Assembly: GCA_023457235.1 (NCBI GenBank)
Contig: JAEWMK010000257.1
Location: 1 to 6,363 of the forward strand
Direction: 5' to 3'
DNA: 6,363 nucleotides
Source: Bacillota bacterium
Lineage (GTDB): Bacteria > Bacillota > Bacilli > Bacillales > Bacillaceae_J
This document shows positions 1 through 5,863 of the stretch, one piece after another. A program made the translations under genes and the position numbers. Under the pieces are notes generated by a model that searched no databases, was not told where the DNA came from, and saw only the letters and a list, made by a program, of their open reading frames with translations. Each line of letters begins with the position of its first letter. Positions within the stretch are counted from its first letter, which is position 1.

Positions 1-36
1 TGTTTCGCCTTATTCAGGCTCAACAGACTGAAGTCC

Positions 37-69
37 ATAATAAAGAAGCAGGGCTCGAGCCCTGCTTCC
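37..69 (-). terminator. Intrinsic terminator of the permease-phosphoesterase-HAD unit
   Basis: Positions 45-68 form a perfect 24-base palindrome centred on CTCGAG, giving a GC-rich stem of about 10 bp with a 4-base loop. On the minus strand it is followed by TTTATTAT, a modest U-tract. Its place just after the HAD stop fits the end of the transcription unit. The symmetry could let it act weakly on transcripts from the other side as well, but no A/T-rich run suited to that side is clear. Confidence 0.8.
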
Positions 70-76
70 ATTACCT

Positions 77-808
77 TCACAACGTTATCTCTTTATAACT
101 TTTAATGATAATATCTGCATCTTTCAAGTGATTTATATTTTTATCTGCATAGGTAACAATCCCCACTGTAATATTTACCCCAGCATTTTTCCCTAATTGC
201 ATATCAGCATTTGTATCTCCAATTAACATTGTTTCTGACAATGAAATACCATAACGATCTTTTGCTAAATATGCCATATCAGGAAAAGGCTTGCCATTAG
301 ATACTTGATCGCTCCCAATAATAAATTCAAAATTGTCGGCTAAGTTTATCTTTTTAAGATGTTCCCATGCTCTTTCCGTATCATCAGCTGTCAATACACC
401 TAACCTGATGTTGTTTGCCTTTACAACCTCTAAAAACTCTTTTATACCATCTATTGGTCTAATTGAAGTTGAATTCTCTTTTTCATTTGCATCTTTAACA
501 CTTTCATTGGCATATAACACAGCTGAATCCCATGGAACACCGTTTTCATATAATTTGTAGGCAATAATGGTCTGGCTCTCTTCTAAACTTGCTATCGCCA
601 GCGGTCCTTTTGGATCAACAAAATCACCATTTTCCCCTGCCCCAAATGCTGTCCTTAATTCTATTCTACTTAATGGGCATTGGGGTACTGTATTTACTAA
701 ATAATCAAATATATCATCAATCCACGGAATCCAAATGGAAGGAAAATCTATTAACGTTCCATCTTTATCGAATAGTATGGTTTTAATTTCCCTGCCTAAA
801 ATTAACAT
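77..808 (-). CDS. HAD-family hydrolase (phosphoglycolate phosphatase-like)
   Basis: The 243-aa protein has all four HAD motifs: DKDGT with nucleophile D14 and acid/base D16, T140 in VLTAD, K173 in GKPFPD, and IGDTNADM with D198 and D202. The roughly 100 residues between motifs I and II form a helical C1 cap, as in Gph/phosphonatase-type phosphatases. It should remove phosphate from a small cytosolic metabolite. The substrate cannot be assigned; a phosphorylated intermediate or by-product of the local pathway is possible but unproven. An AAAGGG site overlaps the end of the upstream metallophosphoesterase gene, 9 bases from the ATG, so the two are closely linked. It is the last gene of the unit, and a terminator begins 7 bases after its stop. 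Confidence 0.88.
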   Translation of the reverse strand: MLILGREIKTILFDKDGTLIDFPSIWIPWIDDIFDYLVNTVPQCPLSRIELRTAFGAGENGDFVDPKGPLAIASLEESQTIIAYKLYENGVPWDSAVLYANESVKDANEKENSTSIRPIDGIKEFLEVVKANNIRLGVLTADDTERAWEHLKKINLADNFEFIIGSDQVSNGKPFPDMAYLAKDRYGISLSETMLIGDTNADMQLGKNAGVNITVGIVTYADKNINHLKDADIIIKSYKEITL

Positions 809-823
809 CTTATCACACCCTTT

Positions 824-1765
824 TTACCCTGCTGTTAACGTATAGGACAGGGCCCCATCTGAACTAATATCAATTAATGCTCCTCTAAGCATACCTTGAT
901 CGTAATCTGTACCTGCATTTATACAAATCGTCTTACCTATTCTGGTCACTCCTCTACTCTCGTGGACATTACCATGCAACGACAGCAATGGCTGGTACTT
1001 CTCAATTGCTTCTCTTACTGCTTTACTCCCAGTTGGTGCTGTTGCTAAAGAATCTCCATCTAAAACTGGCTTTAAGTCTTCATCATATAAAGTGCCCCGG
1101 TCCAAATCGGTATCATAAGGAGGAATATGAATATTAAAAATACACTTACTCATATCCTTTACTTGAGCACATAGCGCATTTATTTTCGCGGCCAGTTCTT
1201 CTTCACTACTTTCACGAGGATATTTAAATACACTTGGCTTACCTCCACCAATGGATACAACTTCATAACCGTTAACTTCAATAATTTTCCCATCACCATT
1301 TTGGACATGATTTCCTGAATTTAAAACATCATCCAGATAATAATCATCCACACTGCCCGGAATGATAATGCAAGGAATTTCAGCTTTTGCAAATCTTTCA
1401 TCAGCAAGCTTAACCCATTCTTTAAGTACTTCCAATTGCTTTTCTTTAATAATTCGTTCTGCATCGTTTTCATTTAACTTGTTTAAATCAGCTTCCGAAA
1501 TCACGAGAGGATAAAAACCGGCATCACGCAAATTCCTCTCTAAATCTGGAAGCTCCTTTACCTTTTTTACTTTTACAGTTGAGCCATAATACGTACAGGA
1601 ATAAACGCCACCCTTTTCAACAATAGGAACGACCATTTTTCCTGTAAAATCCCCACCAAAGATCACTAAATCAGCATTATAAAACTTTCCAGCATTCGTG
1701 AATTTACGGAAGGCGGTTTCACCGCCGTGCAAATCTGCGGCATAGAATATTTTCAAGTCTCTCAC
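824..1765 (-). CDS. Calcineurin-like metallophosphoesterase (COG2129/Icc-related type)
   Basis: The 313-aa cytoplasmic protein starts at GTG. Motifs in order: DLHGG (D11, H13), GGDFTG (D39), PGSVDD (136-141), NIHIPP (H213) and LHGNVHES (263-270). Spacing and flanks (GKFYNADLVIFGGD, YQPLLSLHG, INAGTDYDQG, LRGALID) match COG2129-type phosphoesterases as I recall them, including the inserted helical segment around 65-125. The usual motifs would be PGN-D and GHxH. Here the Asn is S138 and the first His is N266. Both belong to the second metal site, while D11, H13, D39 and H268 of the first site are kept. The enzyme may use one metal, use a different second metal, or have changed activity. It follows the permease by 42 bases and precedes the HAD phosphatase by 15, so it is probably co-transcribed with both. 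Substrate unknown. Confidence 0.85.
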   Translation of the reverse strand: MRDLKIFYAADLHGGETAFRKFTNAGKFYNADLVIFGGDFTGKMVVPIVEKGGVYSCTYYGSTVKVKKVKELPDLERNLRDAGFYPLVISEADLNKLNENDAERIIKEKQLEVLKEWVKLADERFAKAEIPCIIIPGSVDDYYLDDVLNSGNHVQNGDGKIIEVNGYEVVSIGGGKPSVFKYPRESSEEELAAKINALCAQVKDMSKCIFNIHIPPYDTDLDRGTLYDEDLKPVLDGDSLATAPTGSKAVREAIEKYQPLLSLHGNVHESRGVTRIGKTICINAGTDYDQGMLRGALIDISSDGALSYTLTAG

Positions 1766-1772
1766 TCCGTTT

Positions 1773-1778
1773 CCCTTT
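1773..1778 (-). promoter_or_regulatory. Ribosome binding site supporting a GTG start
   Basis: AAAGGG sits 7 bases before the GTG at 1765. No in-frame ATG offers a better start, and the first beta strand plus DLH motif begins at once after it, so the GTG is chosen as the start of the metallophosphoesterase. Confidence 0.7.
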
Positions 1779-1807
1779 AAGATAAGGTTATGTGATTATA
1801 TTGACGA

Positions 1808-3409
1808 TCAATCAGAAGGGATTTCCTGGAATTGAATGTCTATGTCAACTCCTTTTTTCGCATATGAGCGTTTCGTCATATAATAGATAAAAATAGGAAT
1901 AAACATGAGTAATAACGAGACAACAATCATCGTAAATGGTAAATCTCCTCTGAAAAACGGAATGAGCAGATAGTAACAAATTGATACACTAATCGCTAAT
2001 GTTAACCAGCCAAGAATTGTGATTAAGTGCATGCCTAGGAATTTTGTTTTGACAATAGGAGGAGAGGAATTGAACAAGATTTTCTTCCGCGTTGAAAATA
2101 TGATTCCTGAAATTCCTAAAAAGATCCATGCCAGGAACCATGTAAAAATGGTGTAAGCAATGTTTGCCGTCCAAGATGGGAGAAAAATGTCGACCATTGA
2201 AAAAATCCATGCCCCAATTATTACAGTTCTTAACGCATAAGTAGGCGAGTTTGTCTTTGGGTTAAGTTCCATAAATTTGCTAGGAATTAGGCGGTCAAAA
2301 GACCACGCAACAAAATTACGAGAAGGACCAAAGCCTAAGCCTGCTGCTGATCCAAAAGTTGCAACGGCAAAACAAATGGCAATCAAAAATACAAAGATTG
2401 GACTTTTTGTCATGATTCCAATCATGATCGTAATAAATGGATCATAGCCTTGGAATGGATAAGCCTCGTGACCGGCATTATATAGGTAATACAGGCTGTT
2501 TGACCAAATATCACCGAAGTTAACATAAGTCATACCATAGAAAATTGTCCACACGATCATTAAAATCGCGATTGACCCGAATAAAGCAAGTAGCTGCGAC
2601 TTTTGAACGTTTCGAACCTCACCTGCAAGATTAGCTCCGAAGGTTGAACCTAATGTATTAAGGATAATATAGGTTGAACCAGCCATAAATGTCGCTCCGA
2701 ATAGAAATTTAGTCGTATAGCCGTCTTCTTTTGCGATTTTTATAACATCATCATAAGCAAGCCCTGTAAGTTGCGTAAAGTTTGCTGCAAATGTTCCTTG
2801 GCCTGTAACAAGATTGGCAATGATGAAGACTACAGCCCCTATAAGAGTAGCAGTCAGCGTAACATAAGCGAGCCTTACCATCCACTTCGTGCCTTTATAG
2901 TAAATATAATAAATTAGTAAAAGCAGCAAAGTGCAAATAATTGCATGCATAACATTCGTATTAAAGAATTCAGCTAACTTTAACCAAGTTGGATCATTTC
3001 CATTAATCAGCGCCATGGAATAGAAAAATTCTACAATTGACCATTTTACAATCCAGTTTAATAGAATTCCAGTCCATGAGATTGAGGTAAAGGTAATCAT
3101 AAAGCTTGCCATTAAACCAAGTGACGGGTGCATTATCCGGCTGATGTAAATGTATTCACCGCCAGACCTCGGCATTGATACCGATAATAACCAATATAGC
3201 CCAGCGATTATAAACATTTGTGATACGGCCAAAATAGCCCAAACCATATGTGCACCAGGATATAAAAATGGTGCCCACATAATATACACGAGTGCAAACA
3301 TTAAACCAGGATTTGCAGCTGAATAAATCAGCGTATCGATCGGACTAATCTGTCTGGCCACTCCACCTGTTGACTTTTGCTCAAATAATGCAAGACCTGC
3401 TTTAGACAT
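1808..3409 (-). CDS. APC-superfamily amino acid/amine permease (12 TM)
   Basis: A 533-aa membrane protein with about 12 hydrophobic segments, roughly at residues 30-50, 55-78, 97-128, 153-171, 180-201, 236-256, 272-296, 323-358, 393-411, 418-438, 462-484 and 491-511. Amino-acid/polyamine/organocation hallmarks are visible: NPGLM in TM1, PRSGGEYIYISR (80-91) after TM2, GEVRNVQKS (263-271) after TM6, and FDRLIPSKF (371-379) before TM9. It likely brings an amino acid, amine or amino alcohol into the cytoplasm by cation symport; the substrate cannot be read from sequence. RMM-type microcompartment loci also carry an APC transporter, so it may import the compartment's substrate. The ATG at 3409 has AAGGG 7 bases upstream. 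It has its own 185-base leader with a cre box, and 42 bases separate it from the next gene. Confidence 0.9.
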   Translation of the reverse strand: MSKAGLALFEQKSTGGVARQISPIDTLIYSAANPGLMFALVYIMWAPFLYPGAHMVWAILAVSQMFIIAGLYWLLSVSMPRSGGEYIYISRIMHPSLGLMASFMITFTSISWTGILLNWIVKWSIVEFFYSMALINGNDPTWLKLAEFFNTNVMHAIICTLLLLLIYYIYYKGTKWMVRLAYVTLTATLIGAVVFIIANLVTGQGTFAANFTQLTGLAYDDVIKIAKEDGYTTKFLFGATFMAGSTYIILNTLGSTFGANLAGEVRNVQKSQLLALFGSIAILMIVWTIFYGMTYVNFGDIWSNSLYYLYNAGHEAYPFQGYDPFITIMIGIMTKSPIFVFLIAICFAVATFGSAAGLGFGPSRNFVAWSFDRLIPSKFMELNPKTNSPTYALRTVIIGAWIFSMVDIFLPSWTANIAYTIFTWFLAWIFLGISGIIFSTRKKILFNSSPPIVKTKFLGMHLITILGWLTLAISVSICYYLLIPFFRGDLPFTMIVVSLLLMFIPIFIYYMTKRSYAKKGVDIDIQFQEIPSD

Positions 3410-3594
3410 TTTATTTCCCTTCTCTCCTATAAAAGTATCCTAAGCAAATTGGCAGCATCCACTCGAAACTATTTTTTATCTGAAAGACCGTGTTATGAAT
3501 CCTTTATCCATGTTAACGCTTTCGTAATGTTATTGTTTTTTCCAATCTTGAATGATAGAGACATATTTTAACCACCTATTGGTTGTGAGACATG
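3410..3594. other. Intergenic leader of the permease gene
   Basis: This 185-base non-coding gap holds the cre box and the permease ribosome binding site. A 5-bp AACCA/TGGTT hairpin (3570-3584) just after the SDR stop lacks a T-run, so it is unlikely to terminate. No promoter better than chance was identified. Confidence 0.5.
3511..3524 (-). promoter_or_regulatory. cre box (CcpA catabolite-repression site) upstream of the permease
   Basis: The minus strand reads CGAAAGCGTTAACA, matching the Bacillus cre consensus TGWAANCGNTNWCA at 13 of 14 positions; only the first T is C. It lies about 100 bases before the permease start, in the gap after the SDR. This suggests the permease, and the two phosphatase genes behind it, are repressed when preferred sugars are present. 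No clear -35/-10 pair was found around it. Confidence 0.65.
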
Positions 3595-4350
3595 TTAGTT
3601 TTCTGGCAGAATTTGTCCGCCGTCAACAATAATCGTTTGACCAGTAATAAAACCGGCTTCTTTAGAAGCTAAGAACAAAGCAGCATATCCGATATCTTCA
3701 ACAGTTCCTAACTTTTTCATAGGGATTGACGCGGCCATCTCTTTTAAATAATCTTCCCCAAGCCCCTCTAAGCCTTCAGTCAAAATATTTCCAGGCATTA
3801 CAGCATTAACTGTTATTCCGTCCGCAGCTAATTCTAATGATGTCGTTCGCATGAAGCCCAGCTGTGCAGCCTTACTTGCAGCATAATGAGCCCAGCCCGG
3901 GTAACCTGTAACGGGACCAGTGATTGATGATGTAATGACAATCCGTCCATATTCTGCCTTTTTCAAAAACGGCAGACACGTCTGAACTGAGAGGAATGTT
4001 CCTTTTGCATTTGTATTCATCACTGTGTCCCAATCATCGTCAGTCATTTTCTCAAGTGAAGCGGAGGGAAAGATCCCTGCATTGGCACATAGTACATCGA
4101 CGCCGCCGAATGTTTCAACAACCTTTTCGACCATCGCTTCCATCGATTTTCGGTCTGTAACATCAGCGCTGAAAGCAACCGCTTTTCCCTCATCTCCATT
4201 TATTTCAGCAGCACAAGCTTTAGCGGCGGAGAGATCGCGGGCTACAACTACCACATTTGCACCGTGATTAACAAATACACGTGCAATTCCTTTTCCTATC
4301 CCCTTACTTCCACCTGTAACAATTACTGTCTTTCCTTTTAAAGAATTCAT
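3595..4350 (-). CDS. Short-chain dehydrogenase/reductase, probable amino-alcohol (1-amino-2-propanol-type) dehydrogenase
   Basis: A complete classical SDR of 251 aa. The cofactor motif TGGSKGIG is at 12-19, the NAG motif at 90-92, the structural Asn at N114, and the catalytic S142, Y156 and K160 in SSITGPVTGYPGWAHYAASK. The C-terminal GQTIIVDGG is typical. K16 and R38 (after beta-2, where NAD enzymes have Asp) point to NADP(H), though weakly. Automatic pipelines would probably call it FabG. The ITGPVTGYPGW segment and the MPGNILTEGLEGLG stretch instead resemble, from memory, the aminoalcohol dehydrogenases of Rhodococcus and mycobacterial RMM compartments, which interconvert (S)-1-amino-2-propanol and aminoacetone. 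The nearby shell protein, acylating ALDH and APC permease fit that. An AAAGGGG site lies 9 bases before the ATG. SDR identity is secure; the substrate is inference. Confidence 0.85.
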   Translation of the reverse strand: MNSLKGKTVIVTGGSKGIGKGIARVFVNHGANVVVVARDLSAAKACAAEINGDEGKAVAFSADVTDRKSMEAMVEKVVETFGGVDVLCANAGIFPSASLEKMTDDDWDTVMNTNAKGTFLSVQTCLPFLKKAEYGRIVITSSITGPVTGYPGWAHYAASKAAQLGFMRTTSLELAADGITVNAVMPGNILTEGLEGLGEDYLKEMAASIPMKKLGTVEDIGYAALFLASKEAGFITGQTIIVDGGQILPEN

Positions 4351-4378
4351 GTAAAATATCCCCTTTCTACATATTCTG

Positions 4379-4405
4379 ATATTACAAGATAATAAAAGTA
4401 ACCAA
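4379..4405 (-). promoter_or_regulatory. Weak candidate sigma-A promoter for the SDR gene
   Basis: On the minus strand, TTGGTT (4405-4400) and TAATAT (4384-4379) are separated by 15 bases, and the -10 lies 28 bases before the SDR start. The -35 matches only 3 of 6 consensus bases and the spacer is short. The position fits but the match is poor. Confidence 0.2.
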
Positions 4406-4507
4406 AAAAGAGTGGATAGTTGTTGAATGTTATGTGTATTATTGTGGTTTTAGTTTGGTAGTAATTTGTATGAACATTTCCTATTTAATATTCCGTTACT
4501 ATTAAGG

Positions 4508-4536
4508 AAAATTATTCTAGTGGCATAGCCACCAAA
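4508..4536 (-). terminator. Possible weak intrinsic terminator after mdh
   Basis: On the minus strand, about 60 bases past the mdh stop, a perfect GTGGC-TAT-GCCAC hairpin (4520-4532) extends outward by four more pairs, two of them G-U. It is followed by ATAATTTTCC. The T-tract is interrupted and the loop is only 3 bases, so termination may be partial. The core could instead be a short operator-like palindrome. Confidence 0.35.
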
Positions 4537-4594
4537 CTATTACTAAAAGCACCTTGGCTTTTACCAATATGCCTATCAATTCAAAAATCTCATT

Positions 4595-5536
4595 TTATAA
4601 AATTATCCCTATCGTCTTCCTAACATCATTAACGGATATATCCAATTGGGCTTTTTCTTCGTCTGTTAGGGGCAGTTCTATAATGCTCTCAATTCCCCTG
4701 CCACCGAGCACCGTTGGAACCCCTAGATACAAGTCGTTATATCCATATTCACCCTCAAGATACGCTATAGCTGGCAGGACACGCTTTTTATCCTTGATTA
4801 TGGCCTCGGCCATTTCTACTAAAGAGGCCGCAGGAGCATAGTAAGCACTTCCATTCCCTAGAAGCTCAACGATTTCTCCCCCACCCTTTCTCGTTCTCTC
4901 GATAATCGCTTCAATTTGGTCTTTGGACATTAGTTGGTCCAACGGTATACCGCCAACATTGGAATAACGGATCAGCGGCACCATGTTATCACCGTGCCCG
5001 CCAAGTACAAAACCTGTTACATCTTCCACTGAAATATCTAGAGCCTCAGCTATAAAAGAATTAAAACGAGCTGTATCGAGCACACCTGATTGACCGATCA
5101 CACGATTTTTTGGAAAGCCTGTTGTTTTAAAGCAAGTATAGGTCATTGCATCTACCGGGTTGCTCAATATAAGTACATAACTATTTGGTGCATATTCCTT
5201 TATTCTATTTGAGACATTTATCATGATTTCTTTATTCGTTAAGACTAAGTCCTCACGGCTCATGCCGGGTCTTCTGGCAATACCTGCTGTAATGATAACC
5301 ATATCTGCACTTTTAATATTGGAATAATCTGATGTCCCCTTAATGGAAACATTAAATTTTTCGATAGGCCCTGCTTCAAGCATATCTAATGCTTTTCCTT
5401 TTGCCGGTTTTTCCAACTCTGGAATATCAACCAGCACAATATCACCTAGTTCTTTTTGGGCTAACATAAGGGCACAAGTAGCACCAGTAAAGCCGGCTCC
5501 GATTACCGCAATTTTATTCCTTCTGAAAGTTTTCAT
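4595..5536 (-). CDS. mdh: Malate dehydrogenase (LDH-like MDH, Bacillus type)
   Basis: The 313-aa protein interconverts malate and oxaloacetate with NAD(H), acting as a soluble tetramer in this family. The sequence matches Bacillus Mdh along its whole length (312 aa in B. subtilis, from memory). The Rossmann motif GAGFTGAT is at 13-20, with D37 after beta-2 favouring NAD. The substrate loop reads GIARRPGMSRED: R88 occupies the place that is Gln in lactate dehydrogenases, so it should prefer oxaloacetate over pyruvate. R94, N126, D154, R157 and H181 (in GGHGD) complete the active site. There is no N- or C-terminal extension, so no obvious encapsulation peptide. The normal Bacillus mdh sits with citZ and icd; here it overlaps a BMC shell gene by 4 bases, so it is probably a second, pathway-dedicated copy. 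That second-copy status is inferred, since the rest of the genome is not visible. Confidence 0.93.
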   Translation of the reverse strand: MKTFRRNKIAVIGAGFTGATCALMLAQKELGDIVLVDIPELEKPAKGKALDMLEAGPIEKFNVSIKGTSDYSNIKSADMVIITAGIARRPGMSREDLVLTNKEIMINVSNRIKEYAPNSYVLILSNPVDAMTYTCFKTTGFPKNRVIGQSGVLDTARFNSFIAEALDISVEDVTGFVLGGHGDNMVPLIRYSNVGGIPLDQLMSKDQIEAIIERTRKGGGEIVELLGNGSAYYAPAASLVEMAEAIIKDKKRVLPAIAYLEGEYGYNDLYLGVPTVLGGRGIESIIELPLTDEEKAQLDISVNDVRKTIGIIL

Positions 5537-5829
5537 ACCGATCTCCCTTTTTTGATAAGTTCTTTCGTTTCGGCATCTGGAAGAGGAATTACCAAGGACG
5601 AGACAACCGTCCCATAACGATTAGCTGCTTCTTTACCTGCCTCTACAGCAGCCTGTACGGCACTGACATCGCCTTCAATAACAATCGTTACTAAGGCAGC
5701 ATCCACCTTATCCTGCCGTAAAAGGGTAACATCTGCTGCTTTTAACATTGCATCTGCCGCTTCTATAGAGGCTATGAGTCCCCTTGTTTCAATCATTCCT
5801 AGGGCTTTACTTAACCTTTTCACCCCCAT
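5533..5829 (-). CDS. BMC-H microcompartment shell protein (PduA/EutM-like, single BMC domain)
   Basis: The 98-aa protein is one BMC domain (about residues 8-85) with an 8-residue lead and a short charged tail. The family forms hexamers that tile the facets of a protein shell around metabolosome enzymes. The opening ALGMIETRGLIASIEAADAMLKAA block is classic for the family, as are VTIVIEGDVSAV and EAGKEAAN. By my alignment to PduA, the edge lysine (K26 in PduA) is kept as K30. The edge arginine of the usual VIPRPH motif is leucine (L83, in VIPLPD). The pore loop, usually K-I-G-S-G, is K-V-D-A-A (residues 41-45), putting an acid near the pore. The ATG at 5829 follows a strong AAGGAAGGG site. The stop overlaps the malate dehydrogenase start as ATGA. 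A complete shell also needs pentamer and other shell genes, not seen here. Confidence 0.95.
   Translation of the reverse strand: MGVKRLSKALGMIETRGLIASIEAADAMLKAADVTLLRQDKVDAALVTIVIEGDVSAVQAAVEAGKEAANRYGTVVSSLVIPLPDAETKELIKKGRSV
5543..5550 (-). promoter_or_regulatory. Ribosome binding site for malate dehydrogenase inside shell gene end
   Basis: AAAGGGAG lies 6 bases before the ATG at 5536 and sits within the last codons of the shell gene. With the 4-base ATGA overlap this suggests translational coupling of the two proteins, with independent re-initiation possible. Confidence 0.7.
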
Positions 5830-5863
5830 CTATATTCCCTTCCTTTCTTTAAAAATCTCTTTT

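Larger units (their letters stand above)
4351..4594. other. Intergenic region between mdh and SDR with inverted repeats
   Basis: This AT-rich gap of 244 bases has no convincing ORF. It holds a 7-bp hairpin (TAAAAGC/GCTTTTA, 4544-4563), the GTGGC/GCCAC hairpin, and a 9-bp inverted pair TAGTTTGGT (4451-4459) and ACCAAACTA (4531-4539) 71 bases apart. The size and content suggest a transcription boundary between the shell-gene unit and the SDR, or a regulated leader. No riboswitch family was recognised. Confidence 0.5.

Noticed and set aside
333..560. Plus-strand ORF within the HAD gene
   Set aside because: It lies opposite a gene with all four HAD motifs, has no family motifs of its own, and has no operon context. 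The other plus-strand ORFs opposite the phosphatase, SDR, mdh and ALDH genes are rejected for the same reason.
1989..2210. Second minus-strand ORF inside the permease gene
   Set aside because: It is an out-of-frame overlap with well-supported transmembrane coding sequence and has no recognisable content.
3440..3462. Sigma-54-type promoter near a TTTGCTTA element
   Set aside because: No GG occurs at the required 10-base distance upstream of the GC, so the -24/-12 pair is not formed.
3570..3584. AACCA/TGGTT hairpin as terminator of the SDR gene
   Set aside because: The stem is only 5 bp and AT-leaning, and no T-run follows on the minus strand.
3595..4350. Annotation as FabG (3-oxoacyl-ACP reductase)
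   Set aside because: There is no fatty-acid gene context, and the segment around the catalytic Tyr and the PGNILTEGL region resembles aminoalcohol dehydrogenases more than FabG.
4595..5536. Annotation as L-lactate dehydrogenase
   Set aside because: The substrate loop carries R88 (GIARRPG) where LDHs have Gln, and the full sequence follows Bacillus Mdh.
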